A stretch of DNA of 64,000 nucleotides from Tepidanaerobacter sp. EBM-38 (GCA_001896545.1 MPOT01000086.1:41839-105838), one strand, 5' to 3'; counted from the first letter of the stretch, positions 9,001 to 19,337 are shown. Notes: generated by a model not told the origin, from the sequence alone. Program-made: numbers and translations.

Positions 9001-9684
9001 ATGATATTCTCATTGCTCATGTTTTTAATCATAGCTATGCTTTTCCCGTATTTGTTTATACCTATATTGATTTTTCTGGGTATAGGTTTTTTGTTTTTAC
9101 TACCATATGTTGTTGTATTCAATTCCTTTTACAATATAATTACCATACCATGGCAGATCATAAAGATTGCTTCAGACCGTAGAATTAGAAAAAATCACAG
9201 CCTAGAGCACGCCACTATAAATGTGCTGGAGCAAAGATACGGAAGACCTCTGCAGGCAGGGGGGTTAGCATATTCTAACGGATTTTCGCTTTCAGGTCCG
9301 GACCTTCCGCCAATTTACGAAGTTATGAGTGCAGTTAAGGAAGCACAATTTCGCATGATAAACGGCGAAAAGGAATTGGCCATTCATCCCAGATGCGGGA
9401 CTTCTATTGCGGCAGCAAACTTCCTATTTTCCCTGGTTTTTATAATCGTGCTTTTTTCTTCACATCATTTATCCTTATTAAATGTAATACTTGCATTTTT
9501 GCTTGCTAATCTTTTGGCAAAACCCTTTGGGCGAGTTCTTCAAAAGTTTTTTACGACATATCCCGAAGTAGAAGATGTGGTTATACAGGATATCTATGTC
9601 CAAGCACAACATGATATGATTCCTTTTTTGACAATAATAAATCCAAATCGCTCTTACTTTATTAAAACATATCAGCTTAAATAA
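9001..9684 (+). CDS. Membrane protein, probably DUF6391 family
   Basis: A protein of 228 codons with two or three N-terminal hydrophobic segments, a central soluble part containing RKNHSLEHATINVLE and a Cys/His-bearing HPRCGTSIAAA, then two further hydrophobic segments. The SLEHATINVLE signature is what I associate with DUF6391, whose function is not known. The start is ATG 9001, after AAGGAGG at 8985-8991. It stands alone, with its own possible promoter (TATAAT at 8960-8965). Confidence 0.6.
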   Translation: MIFSLLMFLIIAMLFPYLFIPILIFLGIGFLFLLPYVVVFNSFYNIITIPWQIIKIASDRRIRKNHSLEHATINVLEQRYGRPLQAGGLAYSNGFSLSGPDLPPIYEVMSAVKEAQFRMINGEKELAIHPRCGTSIAAANFLFSLVFIIVLFSSHHLSLLNVILAFLLANLLAKPFGRVLQKFFTTYPEVEDVVIQDIYVQAQHDMIPFLTIINPNRSYFIKTYQLK

Positions 9685-9843
9685 GATTAATTAATAAGCG
9701 ACAAGAATCAAAATAAGGACAAATGATATTATTTCTATCAAAGCAATTTTTATATCAGGATTAATCAACCCGTTGTATAATATGCCGTAAAATGATAAAA
9801 TTAAGAAATGTTAGTGGCCGAAATAAATAAGAGAGGTGAAAAC

Positions 9844-10134
9844 ATGATTATGGATAAAGATACAGTTGAACGTATGGCCGATATAGCTCACATGTATATC
9901 TCTGAGGAGGAAAAAAACAGAATTTCAAAAGAGCTAAGTTTCCTATTAGAATGTTTTGATAAACTGAATCAAGTTGATACTGAAGGGGTTATGCCCACAA
10001 TTCATCCAATAACGGATAGAAATATTCTCAGAGAAGATGTGGTTTGGGAGAGCCTTCCTATAGAAGAAGTCTTAAAGAATTCTCCTGATAAGGACAACAG
10101 ATTTTTTAGAGTGCCCAGGATAATCGAAGAATGA
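9844..10134 (+). CDS. gatC: Asp/Glu-tRNA(Asn/Gln) amidotransferase subunit C
   Basis: GatC (96 residues) wraps around the GatA-GatB interface of the transamidosome, which converts misacylated Glu-tRNA(Gln) or Asp-tRNA(Asn). The sequence has the family pattern: an N-terminal helix with VERMADIAHMYISEEE, a central FDKLNQVDTEGV, and a C-terminal region of conserved Pro/Asp ending in FFRVPRIIE. The ATG at 9844, after GAGAGGTG, is preferred over codons further upstream. It is the first gene of gatCAB. Confidence 0.93.
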   Translation: MIMDKDTVERMADIAHMYISEEEKNRISKELSFLLECFDKLNQVDTEGVMPTIHPITDRNILREDVVWESLPIEEVLKNSPDKDNRFFRVPRIIEE

Positions 10135-10156
10135 GAGATTTATGATTGGAGGCAGT

Positions 10157-11635
10157 ATGTTGAAACTTCATGAACTTACGATTAATAAAGCAAATGAACT
10201 TTTAAAGAAAAAGGAAATAAAGTCTGAAGAACTGACGAGTGCCCTTTTCAATAGGATAGATAGCTTTGATGGCAAAATCAAAGCTTATGTCACACTTGAT
10301 AAGGATAGAGCCCTTGAAGCAGCCAGGTTGGCAGATAAGAAAGCCGATTTTACGCAGCCTCTAACCGGAATTCCAATGGCCGTAAAGGATAATATCTGCA
10401 CAAAAGATTTAAAGACTACCTGCTGTTCAAAAATGTTAGAGAATTTTGTGCCACCTTATGATGCAACAGTAATATCAAAATTAAAAGATACAAATGCTGT
10501 AATTTTGGGAAAGACCAATATGGATGAGTTTGCAATGGGTTCTTCTACTGAAAGCTCATTTTTCCAAGTGACTAAAAATCCATGGAATCTTGAATGCGTA
10601 CCCGGAGGCTCCTCCGGAGGTTCGGCCGCTGCTGTGGCTGCCGATGAATCCCTGTATGCCCTTGGTTCTGATACGGGCGGTTCAATAAGGCAACCTGCCG
10701 CTTATTGTGGTGTAGTAGGCTTAAAGCCCACATATGGAAGGGTTTCCAGATTCGGAGTAGCAGCACTTGCTTCAACCATGGATGCAATAGGCCCCATTAC
10801 AAAGGATGTCACAGATTGTGCCATTGTGCTTTCTGCTATTGCAGGCATTGATAGCTTTGATCCGACATCGTCGGATATACCGTTAAGCGACTATCTTAAA
10901 TGTTTACATGATGAGTTAAATGGCATAAAGATAGGCATACCTAAAGAATTTTTAGATAATGATGTAATTGATAAAGATGTAAAGGATGCCTTTTTAAATG
11001 CAGCTAAGATTTATGAAAATCTCGGTTGTATTTGCGAAGAAATAAGTCTTGCAAATGCCGAATATGCACTATGGGCGTACCACATTACCGTTGCGGCCGA
11101 GTCAAGCTCTGAATTAGGCCAGTATGATGGTATTAGGTATGGACACCGCGCTACAAAATATGAGGATTTAAAAGACCTTTACAAAAAAAGTCGAGGCGAG
11201 GGCTTTGGCACTGAAGTTAAGCGACGTATCATATTGGGTACATATTTGTCAGATGCGCAAAACTATGACAAATATTATCTAAAGGCTCAAAAAATCAGGA
11301 CACTCATAAAAAAAGATTTTGAAAATGCTTTTAATAAATATGATCTTTTAATAACGCCTACGGTTCCCACCACAGCCTTTAAAATTGGAGAAAAAATCGA
11401 TGACCCGCTGAAAATGTACATGAACGATTTATATACAACCCCTGTGAACCTTGCAGGCCTTCCTGCCATATCTATTCCCTGTGGTTTTTCAGATGGCTTG
11501 CCCATTGGTCTTCAGATTATAGGTAAAGCATTTGACGAGGCATCAATTTTACGCGCTGCATATGCTTTTGAGCAGAATACAAACTACCACGAAAAGCGGA
11601 TAAAATGGGAGGAGGGTTTTAGTGATGAATTATGA
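10157..11635 (+). CDS. gatA: Glutamyl-tRNA(Gln) amidotransferase subunit A
   Basis: GatA is the amidase subunit that releases ammonia from glutamine or asparagine. The Ser-cisSer-Lys triad is recognisable: Lys77 in AVKDN, a Ser in GGSSGGSAA near 152-156, and a Ser near 176 in SDTGGSIRQPAA. Length (492 residues) is normal. The start is ATG 10157, after GGAGG, rather than ATG 10142. The 3' end overlaps gatB by 11 bases. Confidence 0.96.
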   Translation: MLKLHELTINKANELLKKKEIKSEELTSALFNRIDSFDGKIKAYVTLDKDRALEAARLADKKADFTQPLTGIPMAVKDNICTKDLKTTCCSKMLENFVPPYDATVISKLKDTNAVILGKTNMDEFAMGSSTESSFFQVTKNPWNLECVPGGSSGGSAAAVAADESLYALGSDTGGSIRQPAAYCGVVGLKPTYGRVSRFGVAALASTMDAIGPITKDVTDCAIVLSAIAGIDSFDPTSSDIPLSDYLKCLHDELNGIKIGIPKEFLDNDVIDKDVKDAFLNAAKIYENLGCICEEISLANAEYALWAYHITVAAESSSELGQYDGIRYGHRATKYEDLKDLYKKSRGEGFGTEVKRRIILGTYLSDAQNYDKYYLKAQKIRTLIKKDFENAFNKYDLLITPTVPTTAFKIGEKIDDPLKMYMNDLYTTPVNLAGLPAISIPCGFSDGLPIGLQIIGKAFDEASILRAAYAFEQNTNYHEKRIKWEEGFSDEL

Positions 11636-13043
11636 GACTATTATAGGTCTTGAAGTACATGTAGAGCTTTTAACAAAAACAAAAATATTTTGCGGCTGCA
11701 GTACCGAATTTGGCAAAGAACCGAACAGCCACTGCTGTCCGATTTGTCTCGGGATGCCGGGGGCCCTTCCACTTATGAACAGGAGTGTTGTAGAATATGC
11801 TGCTAAAGCCGGATTGGCTCTTAACTGTGATATAGCCGAGCTTTCCAGATTTGACCGGAAAAACTATTTTTATCCAGACCTTCCTAAAGCATATCAAATA
11901 TCTCAATATTATATTCCGCTGGCAAGAAATGGATATATAGAGATTGAGCCTAATGGTCAAAAAAAGCGTATAGGTATAAGAATCATGCATATGGAAGAGG
12001 ATGCCGGCAAATTAATCCATGAAGAGGGGAGCGCCTATTCCCTTGTGGATTTGGACAGGGCAGGTGTGCCGCTTGTTGAAATAGTATCAGAGCCTGATAT
12101 GCGGTCAGCAGAAGAAGCATGGCTTTACTTAAATAACCTGAAAACAATACTTTCATATATTGAAGTGTCTGACTGCAAAATGGAAGAAGGCTCCTTAAGA
12201 TGTGATATAAATATTTCTCTTAGACCGGAGGGCTCCAAAGAATTCGGAACAAAAGTCGAAATTAAGAACCTGGGTTCTTTCAGAGCCGTAAGACGTGCGA
12301 TAGAATATGAAGAAAAGCGTCAAAAAGAAATTCTTGAAAGTGGTGGAAGCATTACTCAGGAAACCCGCCGCTGGGATGAGGCACAAGGTTTTACTACTTT
12401 TATGAGAGGAAAAGTGGAGAATCGATATTCGCCTGAACCTAACATGGCACCTATTATCATAAAAGATGACTGGAAAGAGGAGATACGCAGCAAAATTCCC
12501 GAACTGCCCAATGCACGAAAGGCAAGGTTTATGCAGGAATACAGCCTCCCGGAATATGATGCCTCAGTTATTACCGCATCTAAAATTCTTGCAGATTTTT
12601 ATGAGGAATGTGTAAAATATTATCATGATCCAAAGGTAGTCAGCAATTGGGTTATGGTAGAATTAATGAGTATATTGAATGAAACAGGGCAGGGCATCAA
12701 AAATTTGAAATTTACTCCGAAGCAATTATCAGATATGCTTGTGATGATTGACAAAGGCACTATCAGTGGGAAAATAGCAAAAGATGTCTTTAGGGATATG
12801 TTTGAAACAGGGAAATCCCCTGAGGATATAGTAAAAGAAAAAGGTCTTATTCAGATTTCGGACGAAGCTGAGCTTGAAAGTATAGCACAAAAGGTTATAG
12901 ACAATAACCCTAAATCAGTTCAGGATTATAAAAACGGCAAGAAAAAAGCACTGGGCTTTCTTGTGGGTCAAATAATGAAGGAGACAAAAGGTAAAGCAAA
13001 CCCACAGATGGTAAATACCATATTAATTCGATTATTGGATTGA
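11625..13043 (+). CDS. gatB: Aspartyl/glutamyl-tRNA amidotransferase subunit B
   Basis: GatB binds the misacylated tRNA, phosphorylates the acyl group and delivers it to ammonia from GatA. The N-terminal cradle begins YETIIGLEVHVEL and contains the zinc motif CGC(S) followed by HCCPICLGMPG; the C-terminal helical and YqeY-like tail domains complete about 472 residues. GGGAGGAGGG lies eight bases before ATG 11625 (a GTG at 11622 is also possible). A strong terminator follows. Confidence 0.96.
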   Translation: MNYETIIGLEVHVELLTKTKIFCGCSTEFGKEPNSHCCPICLGMPGALPLMNRSVVEYAAKAGLALNCDIAELSRFDRKNYFYPDLPKAYQISQYYIPLARNGYIEIEPNGQKKRIGIRIMHMEEDAGKLIHEEGSAYSLVDLDRAGVPLVEIVSEPDMRSAEEAWLYLNNLKTILSYIEVSDCKMEEGSLRCDINISLRPEGSKEFGTKVEIKNLGSFRAVRRAIEYEEKRQKEILESGGSITQETRRWDEAQGFTTFMRGKVENRYSPEPNMAPIIIKDDWKEEIRSKIPELPNARKARFMQEYSLPEYDASVITASKILADFYEECVKYYHDPKVVSNWVMVELMSILNETGQGIKNLKFTPKQLSDMLVMIDKGTISGKIAKDVFRDMFETGKSPEDIVKEKGLIQISDEAELESIAQKVIDNNPKSVQDYKNGKKKALGFLVGQIMKETKGKANPQMVNTILIRLLD

Positions 13044-13055
13044 AAAATATTTTGT

Positions 13056-13103
13056 AAAATTGTTTATAGAGGCTGTTTTAAAACAGCCTCTATAAACAAT
13101 TTT
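13056..13103 (+). terminator. 24-bp perfect inverted repeat after gatB
   Basis: The arms 13056-13079 and 13080-13103 are exact reverse complements, with GGCTG in the stem and a TTTT run at the distal end. It acts as a rho-independent terminator and isolates gatCAB from the transporter operon. Confidence 0.85.
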
Positions 13104-13414
13104 GGTTGTAATGCCAAGATTCTTTTTTCTAAATTCAAGGTCAATATAAAGCACCTAATATTATAATCAAGAACAGTATATCGATATCTCTAGTTTAAAA
13201 TTAACTTTAAAGTAAGTAATTGATGTTTTATATTGATAATTAGAATTAACACTATGTTAAAAACTGATATAGTAAATATGAAGGATTTTTTGATTAGTTA
13301 TCGAATAATTAAATAGTAATATGGCAATATCATAGTTTTAGAAACTCGTTCAAAGCAGTATAACTTGCATGCTATATTATATTTATAATGTAGATTATTC
13401 CTGTTAATATTTGA

Positions 13415-13480
13415 AAGGTCATTATCCTCTGATAGATTAATTAGTAAAACAAAAACTATCCGAGGAATAATTATGACCTT
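13415..13480 (+). promoter_or_regulatory. Structured leader within the 500-bp gap before the oligopeptide operon
   Basis: The region 13104-13606 holds no credible gene. Near its centre AAGGTCATTATCCTCTGATAG (13415-13435) pairs with CTATCCGAGGAATAATTATGACCTT (13456-13480), with a few bulges, across an A-rich 20-base loop. No T-run follows in either direction, so it is not a simple terminator. It could be an operator or a leader RNA element. Upstream, TTCAAA-18-TATATT is a weak promoter candidate; I see no T-box signature. Confidence 0.4.
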
Positions 13481-13606
13481 ATACAATATAACATAAATGA
13501 GCAAATTTGAAGGGGGGAATTTTCTACAAAATATAGAAGATTTATTGGGGGATTTAGCAAGTTGATGAAAAGGTTAAATATTCTAATTTTATTAGGAGGG
13601 GATTTA

Positions 13607-15265
13607 GTGTTAAAGAAAAGTTTAGTAGTAATACTTGCTTTGTTGATAGCTGCGACAGCTTTGGCAGGGTGTGGACAAAAACCAGCCGAGCAGGGTAAAG
13701 AGGAACAACCTCAGACAGAAGCATCTAAAATTCTCAGAGTAGGTGTTATGTCAAACCCACCTAAATTAGACCCGGTCTTTGCCACAGATACTTCGTCTTC
13801 AAGAGTTATTTACCAGATTTTCGAAACACTGGTGGACTATGATAACGAGGGAAATGTACAGCCGCTTTTAGCAGAATCATGGGACATTTCCGAAGATGCA
13901 TTAGAATATGTTTTCCATCTTAGAAAAGGCGTTAAATTCCATAGTTCAGTTGCGGGAGAACCAACTGCTAACGGTGGTCGCGAAGTAACTGCCGATGACT
14001 GGATTTGGTCCTTTAATTATATATTAAATCCGGACACCAATTCACCGAGAGCGTATTTCTTGGACATGATTAAGGGTTATGAAGACTATCAGGAAAAGAA
14101 AACCGAGCAAATTGCTGGAATTTCCAAGGTCGATGATTATACAATAAAAATAGAGCTGGATTATCCCTTTGCACCATTCCTAAGTATTCTGGCTTATAAT
14201 ACCTTTAACGTTCTTCCTAAAGAAGATGTGGAAAAGCATGGAACGGATCAATTTAATTTCCATCCAGTAGGCACAGGTCCGTTTAAATTTGAGGAATGGA
14301 TACAAGATGATAAAATTGTACTTTCTAAAAATGAAAATTACTGGGCAAAAGATGAAAATGGCAATCAGCTGCCCTATCTTGACGGTGTAGAATTCGGCAT
14401 AGTTACGGACTTGGCAATGCAGTGGACCGAATTCGGATTAGGCAATTTTGATATAATCGAGGAAGTTGATGACCCGTATTACAATGAAGCTAAAGAGATG
14501 CCGAACTTTATAGAAAGAGCCGAACTTGGCACATATTACTACGGATTTAATCTTACAATGGCCCCATTTAAGGATAATAAACCGCTAAGGCAGGCTTTTA
14601 ACTACGCTATTGACCGCCAGGGCTTAATAGACATAGTAAAAAACGGCAGAGCTCTTCCTGCATCCGGTGCTCTACCGCCGGGAATGATGGGATATGATGA
14701 GAATATCGAACCCAAGTATACCTATGATGTAGAAAAAGCGAAAGCATTGCTTAAAGAAGCTGGATATCCCAATGGTATAAAAGTTGAGCTTACTTATAAT
14801 ACCAGCGATGCTCATAAGCGAATAGCCGAAGCACTCCAAGCTCAATTTAAGAAGGCTGGCATTGATGTCAGTTTAAAAAATATTGATTGGGGAGCTTTAC
14901 TTGATGCTGCTGATAGGCTAGAGGTGCCGTTCTTCCGTATGGGTTGGGTTGCTGACTATCCGGATCCCGACAATTTCCTTTATGTACTCTTGCATTCCAA
15001 TAATATCGGCCCAAATGGAAACTATACAGGATTTAGCAATAAAGATTTTGACGAAATTACAATGAAGGCGAGAATAGAAACAGATCCTGCCGTACGTGAA
15101 GAACTTTATAAAAAGGCTGAGTCAATAGCCCGAGAAGAGGCACCATGGTTATTTATATATCATTACACTACACATGGTCTAGCTCAGCCCTATGTTAAAA
15201 ATATGAGAGTGCCCTTTTTCGGTGCATATTCACTCAAATATACCAATTTAGATATAGAAAAATAA
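13607..15265 (+). CDS. Oligopeptide/dipeptide-binding lipoprotein (SBP family 5)
   Basis: This extracytoplasmic receptor of an Opp/Dpp importer is 552 residues long. The signal peptide starts LKKSLVVILALL and ends in a lipobox (LAGC) with the Cys near residue 22, so the mature protein is anchored to the outer face of the membrane. The rest is a typical family 5 fold, including WDISEDALEYVFHLRKGVKF and DGVEFGIVTD-like segments. The start is GTG 13607, five bases after AGGAGGGG. Substrate is a peptide by family; nothing in the sequence fixes which. Confidence 0.92.
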   Translation: MLKKSLVVILALLIAATALAGCGQKPAEQGKEEQPQTEASKILRVGVMSNPPKLDPVFATDTSSSRVIYQIFETLVDYDNEGNVQPLLAESWDISEDALEYVFHLRKGVKFHSSVAGEPTANGGREVTADDWIWSFNYILNPDTNSPRAYFLDMIKGYEDYQEKKTEQIAGISKVDDYTIKIELDYPFAPFLSILAYNTFNVLPKEDVEKHGTDQFNFHPVGTGPFKFEEWIQDDKIVLSKNENYWAKDENGNQLPYLDGVEFGIVTDLAMQWTEFGLGNFDIIEEVDDPYYNEAKEMPNFIERAELGTYYYGFNLTMAPFKDNKPLRQAFNYAIDRQGLIDIVKNGRALPASGALPPGMMGYDENIEPKYTYDVEKAKALLKEAGYPNGIKVELTYNTSDAHKRIAEALQAQFKKAGIDVSLKNIDWGALLDAADRLEVPFFRMGWVADYPDPDNFLYVLLHSNNIGPNGNYTGFSNKDFDEITMKARIETDPAVREELYKKAESIAREEAPWLFIYHYTTHGLAQPYVKNMRVPFFGAYSLKYTNLDIEK

Positions 15266-15277
15266 AGAAGTTTAAGA

Positions 15278-15306
15278 CATGGCTTCCTTTTGAAAAGGAA
15301 GCCATG
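15278..15306 (+). promoter_or_regulatory. Intercistronic hairpin between the SBP and permease genes
   Basis: CATGGCTTCCTTTT and AAAAGGAAGCCATG form a 14-bp perfect stem without a following T-run. Such hairpins after the receptor gene commonly stabilise the upstream mRNA segment or partly stop transcription, giving excess binding protein over permease. Confidence 0.7.
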
Positions 15307-15350
15307 CATAAATATATCGCAAAACATTCTAGACGAGGAGGGAAAAGAAT

Positions 15351-16277
15351 TTGCTGAATTATGTCATAAGAAGGCTTGTAGGAGCAATCCCGGTATTGAT
15401 AGGCGTTATTGCCGTAGTATTTATACTCACTACAATTGTCCCGGGAGACCCTGCAAGAATTATGATGGGGCAGAGGGGGAATCCTGAGACCATTGCAAAA
15501 ATACGACATGAAATGGGACTTGACAAGCCACTTTCTATTCAATTTTTAGATTTTATGAAAAATGCACTTACGTTAAATCTTGGTAAATCTTATAGAAATA
15601 ATATGACAGTAGTAGAGGCAATAACTACTAGGATCCCAGTTACATTTAAATTGGCATTTTTTGCTATTGTAATAGCAATCCTTGTTGGTGTTCCGCTGGG
15701 AATTATTTCAGCGGTAAAGCAATACTCATGGATTGATTATGGGGCGATGTTTTTTGCCATTCTTGGAATATCAGCTCCTGTTTTTTGGGTAGCACTGCTG
15801 TCTGTGGTGCTTTTTTGCGTAATACTAGGTTGGATTCCCGGCACCGGCACGGGAAACGGGGAGTTGATTTATTATGTACTCCCGTCAATTGTTCTAGGAT
15901 TAAGACCCGCAGCTCTCATTGCAAGACTTACCCGTTCAAGCATGCTGGAGATAGTCAGACAGGATTATATACGGACTGCCAGAGCTAAGGGACTATCTGA
16001 GAGGGTAGTTATAATGAGGCATGCCCTGCGCAATGCATTAATCCCGGTAGTGACAGTCATAGGTATAGAGGTTGCAAGTCTTTTGAGCGGTGTGGTAATT
16101 ACAGAGCAAATATTTTCATTGCCAGGCATAGGCAGGCTCAGTGTTGAAGCTTTGACAAATCGAGATTTCCCGGTTATACGTGGAGTAGTGCTATTTATGG
16201 CATTTATTTTTGTTTTAGCAAATCTTATTGTCGACCTTTCCTATCCATTTTTTGATCCGAGAATAAAGTACGATTGA
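15351..16277 (+). CDS. Oligopeptide ABC transporter permease (OppB/DppB type)
   Basis: This 308-residue membrane protein has six predicted transmembrane segments. The first, MLNYVIRRLVGAIPVLIGV, is characteristic of DppB/OppB proteins. The EAA coupling loop (DYIRTARAKGLSERVV...RNALIPVV) contacts the ATPases. It starts at TTG 15351 with GAGGAGGG upstream. It forms the channel with the next gene product. Confidence 0.93.
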   Translation: MLNYVIRRLVGAIPVLIGVIAVVFILTTIVPGDPARIMMGQRGNPETIAKIRHEMGLDKPLSIQFLDFMKNALTLNLGKSYRNNMTVVEAITTRIPVTFKLAFFAIVIAILVGVPLGIISAVKQYSWIDYGAMFFAILGISAPVFWVALLSVVLFCVILGWIPGTGTGNGELIYYVLPSIVLGLRPAALIARLTRSSMLEIVRQDYIRTARAKGLSERVVIMRHALRNALIPVVTVIGIEVASLLSGVVITEQIFSLPGIGRLSVEALTNRDFPVIRGVVLFMAFIFVLANLIVDLSYPFFDPRIKYD

Positions 16278-16291
16278 TAGGGGGATGAGTC

Positions 16292-17209
16292 ATGAAAACA
16301 AAAATAGAAAAACAAAAAGAAGAAAAGAATATTAATCAAAAAATGGAAGGTCGCAGTCTTTGGGCAGACGGATGGATTAGACTTAAGAGGAATAAGCTGG
16401 CCATGTTTGGAATGTGGCTTATTATAATAATCTGTTTAGCTGCAATTTTTGCACCATATATTACCAGGTATGACCCTAATGAACAGTTTATTTGGACAGA
16501 GGGCCCCTCTGCCAAACTCGTTCCGCCTTGTTCCAAATACTGGTTTGGAACTGATGTATACGGTAGGGATATTTACACCAGAGTAATTTACGGGGCGCGA
16601 ATCTCTCTACAGATAGGATTTGCAGCAACGGCCATATCAGTTATAATCGGTGTAATACTTGGGAGTATAGCGGGCTACTACGGTGGTATCATTGATGATT
16701 TTATAAGTTGGCTTACAAATGTAATTTTTGCATTTCCTTTTTTATTATTTGTTTTGGCATTGGTAGCGTATTTGCCGCCCAGTCTACCCCTGCTCTACAT
16801 GGCCATAGGCGTTATTTCATGGGCGTCCTTTGCAAGGGTTGCAAGAGGTCAAGTTATTCAACTTAAGGAGATGGAATTTGTTGAAGCTGCAACAGCCATC
16901 GGTAGTCACGACAAAAGGATTATATTTAAACATATACTGCCAAATATTTTAGCACCTATTATAGTTCAAACTACCTTGGAAATTGGCAGTATAATTATGC
17001 TGGAATCATCCCTCAGTTTTTTAGGTTTTGGAATTCAACCGCCAAAACCTGCCTGGGGATATATGATAAGTGAAGGAAAACAGTATTTTCTTTCCGGCCA
17101 ATGGTGGTGGTCAGTTTTTCCCGGCTTAGCTATTATGATATTGGTCTTAGGATTTAATCTTTTCGGCGATGGTCTGAGGGATGCTCTTGATCCTCGGCTT
17201 AAGCAGTAA
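16292..17209 (+). CDS. Oligopeptide ABC transporter permease (OppC/DppC type)
   Basis: This 305-residue partner permease has a cytosolic N-terminal tail, a first hydrophobic segment near residue 35, the [18 protein letters not shown] motif of OppC/DppC proteins, and the EAA loop ([16 protein letters not shown]...HILPNILAP). Six transmembrane segments are expected. A GGGGGATG ribosome-binding region precedes the ATG, 14 bases after the OppB-type gene. Confidence 0.93.
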   Translation: MKTKIEKQKEEKNINQKMEGRSLWADGWIRLKRNKLAMFGMWLIIIICLAAIFAPYITRYDPNEQFIWTEGPSAKLVPPCSKYWFGTDVYGRDIYTRVIYGARISLQIGFAATAISVIIGVILGSIAGYYGGIIDDFISWLTNVIFAFPFLLFVLALVAYLPPSLPLLYMAIGVISWASFARVARGQVIQLKEMEFVEAATAIGSHDKRIIFKHILPNILAPIIVQTTLEIGSIIMLESSLSFLGFGIQPPKPAWGYMISEGKQYFLSGQWWWSVFPGLAIMILVLGFNLFGDGLRDALDPRLKQ

Positions 17210-17220
17210 GGAGGGATATC

Positions 17221-18219
17221 GTGTCTGAAAATTTAGTTGAAGTAAAGAACCTAAAAACCTATTTTTATACTGAAGATGGTGTAGTTCCGGCTGTTGATGG
17301 AGTTGATTTTAAAATTAAAGAAGGAGAAACATTGGGAATAGTTGGTGAGTCAGGATGCGGCAAAAGTGTTACATCTCTGTCTATTTTGCGGCTTATTCCT
17401 AGTCCTCCGGGGAAAATTGTGGATGGAGAAATACTTTTCAGGGGGGAAAACCTCTTACAAAAATCAGAAGCTGAAATGCGTAAGATTCGTGGAAATGACA
17501 TATCCATGATATTTCAAGAGCCTATGACATCGCTGAATCCGGTTTTTACAGTAGGAGAACAAATTGCTGAAGCCATAGAGCTGCATCAGGGTTTAAACAA
17601 AAAGCAAGCAATGGATAAAACCGTTGAGATGTTAAATCTTGTCGGCATACCATCGGCGGATAAAAGAGTAAATGATTTTCCTCATCAAATGAGTGGTGGC
17701 ATGCGGCAGAGGGTAATGATAGCCATGGCTCTTTCTTGTAATCCGTCGCTGCTTATAGCTGATGAACCTACAACAGCCCTAGATGTTACCATTCAAGCTC
17801 AGATATTGGAATTGATGAAGGATCTGAAGAAAAGATTAAATACCTCCATCATGCTGATAACTCATGATTTGGGTGTAGTTGCTGAAATGGCTGAAAACGT
17901 TTTAGTTATGTATGCTGGCAAAGTAGTAGAATATGCAGATGTCAGGACTATTTTTAAAGAACCGAAACACCCATATACTATTGGCCTTATGGGGTCTATT
18001 CCACGATTAGACCAGCCTAAAGAAAAGCTTTATGTCATAGAGGGAACTGTTCCGAACCCTTTTAATATGCCTAAAGGCTGTCGGTTTCATCCTAGGTGCC
18101 CCGAAGCCAGAGAAATATGTGTTACTAAGGAACCTGAGCTTATAACCATCAACGGTCATCAAGTGTGTTGTTGGAAATATTGCAACGAGTGGAAGGGGGG
18201 CGGAATGAGTGGACTCTAG
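17221..18219 (+). CDS. Oligopeptide ABC transporter ATPase (OppD/DppD type)
   Basis: This 332-residue ATPase has Walker [10 protein letters not shown], signature MSGGMRQR, Walker [14 protein letters not shown] and switch ITHDLGV. The C-terminal extension has the four-Cys pattern ([15 protein letters not shown]...CC) typical of oligopeptide-type ATPases; in some members it binds a 4Fe-4S cluster. GTG start after GGAGGG. The last 11 bases overlap the next gene. Confidence 0.94.
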   Translation: MSENLVEVKNLKTYFYTEDGVVPAVDGVDFKIKEGETLGIVGESGCGKSVTSLSILRLIPSPPGKIVDGEILFRGENLLQKSEAEMRKIRGNDISMIFQEPMTSLNPVFTVGEQIAEAIELHQGLNKKQAMDKTVEMLNLVGIPSADKRVNDFPHQMSGGMRQRVMIAMALSCNPSLLIADEPTTALDVTIQAQILELMKDLKKRLNTSIMLITHDLGVVAEMAENVLVMYAGKVVEYADVRTIFKEPKHPYTIGLMGSIPRLDQPKEKLYVIEGTVPNPFNMPKGCRFHPRCPEAREICVTKEPELITINGHQVCCWKYCNEWKGGGMSGL

Positions 18220-19183
18220 TCAGAATAAAATACTTGAAGTTAAAGGCTTAAAAAAATATTTTCCAATAACCGGGGGATTGCTTCGCAAGACCGTAGGTTA
18301 TGTAAAAGCCGTAGATGGAGTAGATATCTTTATAAAGCGCGGAGAAACTTTAGGCCTAGTTGGAGAAAGCGGTTGCGGTAAATCTACTTTAGGTCGGGTT
18401 ATATTGAGACTGATAGATGCAACTGAGGGTGAAATCATATATGAGGGTCAAAATGTTTTAAAACTTACAAAAAGTCGTATGAGAGAAATGCGCAAAAAAA
18501 TGCAAATAATATTTCAGGACCCATATGCATCCTTGAATCCACGTATGACAGTTGGAGATATTATTGGCGAACCCATGGATATTTTTAATTTGGCAAAAGG
18601 ACGGGAAAAGGAAGAAAGAGTTCTTGAGCTTTTAAGTGTTGTCGGATTGGATATCCAGCATATAAGACGCTATCCTCACGAATTTTCCGGAGGTCAGCGC
18701 CAGAGGATCGGAATAGCTAGGGCATTGGCTGTGGACCCGGAGCTTATAATATGTGATGAACCAGTTTCAGCACTTGATGTTTCAGTGAGATCGCAAGTGC
18801 TAAATCTTATGCAGGAACTCCAACAAAAATTTGAGCTTACCTATTTATTCATATCACATGATTTAAGTGTGGTAAAACATATAAGTGACCGGGTTTGTGT
18901 CATGTATTTAGGCAAAATCGTAGAGGTATCGGAGAAGAATGAACTATACGATAATCCGCTTCATCCTTATACTAAAGCACTTCTTTCGGCAATACCCATT
19001 CCTGATCCTGAAGTTAAAAGAGAAAGGATAATTTTAGAAGGTGATGTGCCGACACCGATAAATCCTCCGCAAGGCTGCCGCTTTCATACGAGATGTCAGT
19101 ATGCCATGCCTATATGCAGCCAGCAGGAACCGGTTTTAAGAGATGTTGGCAAAGAACACTTTATTGCATGTCATTTATACTAA
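18209..19183 (+). CDS. Oligopeptide ABC transporter ATPase (OppF/DppF type)
   Basis: The second, non-identical ATPase of the importer has 324 residues: Walker [10 protein letters not shown], signature FSGGQRQR, Walker [13 protein letters not shown], switch SHDLSVV and the C-terminal GCRFHTRC motif. It starts at GTG 18209 with AAGGGGGG upstream and overlaps the end of the OppD-type gene, so the two ATPases are translationally coupled. It completes a five-gene peptide importer. Confidence 0.94.
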   Translation: MDSSQNKILEVKGLKKYFPITGGLLRKTVGYVKAVDGVDIFIKRGETLGLVGESGCGKSTLGRVILRLIDATEGEIIYEGQNVLKLTKSRMREMRKKMQIIFQDPYASLNPRMTVGDIIGEPMDIFNLAKGREKEERVLELLSVVGLDIQHIRRYPHEFSGGQRQRIGIARALAVDPELIICDEPVSALDVSVRSQVLNLMQELQQKFELTYLFISHDLSVVKHISDRVCVMYLGKIVEVSEKNELYDNPLHPYTKALLSAIPIPDPEVKRERIILEGDVPTPINPPQGCRFHTRCQYAMPICSQQEPVLRDVGKEHFIACHLY

Positions 19184-19208
19184 TTCTGATAAAATGTTTG
19201 TTTTAATA

Positions 19209-19283
19209 TTGAAAGGTATAAGCGCTATATGCTACAATCAGGTCATTAGGTAATAATTAATAATGATATTACTTGATGACCTG
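19209..19283 (+). promoter_or_regulatory. Promoter with inverted repeat at its start point
   Basis: TTGAAA (19209-19214) and TACAAT (19233-19238), spaced 18 bases, form a plausible sigma-A promoter. Directly after it CAGGTCATTAGGTAAT (19239-19254) faces ATTACTTGATGACCTG (19268-19283), complementary at 14 of 16 positions. The repeat would lie at the transcription start, as an operator or as a 5' hairpin of the DUF1015 mRNA. Confidence 0.55.
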
Positions 19284-19337
19284 TATATTATTGCAGATAA
19301 AAAACTAGCAAAACAAAGCAAAATCAGGAGGAATAAT

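Noticed and set aside
13298..13504. Minus-strand frame of 68 codons in the gap before the oligopeptide operon
   Set aside because: No ribosome-binding site, AT-driven composition and overlap with the inverted repeat; no family resemblance.
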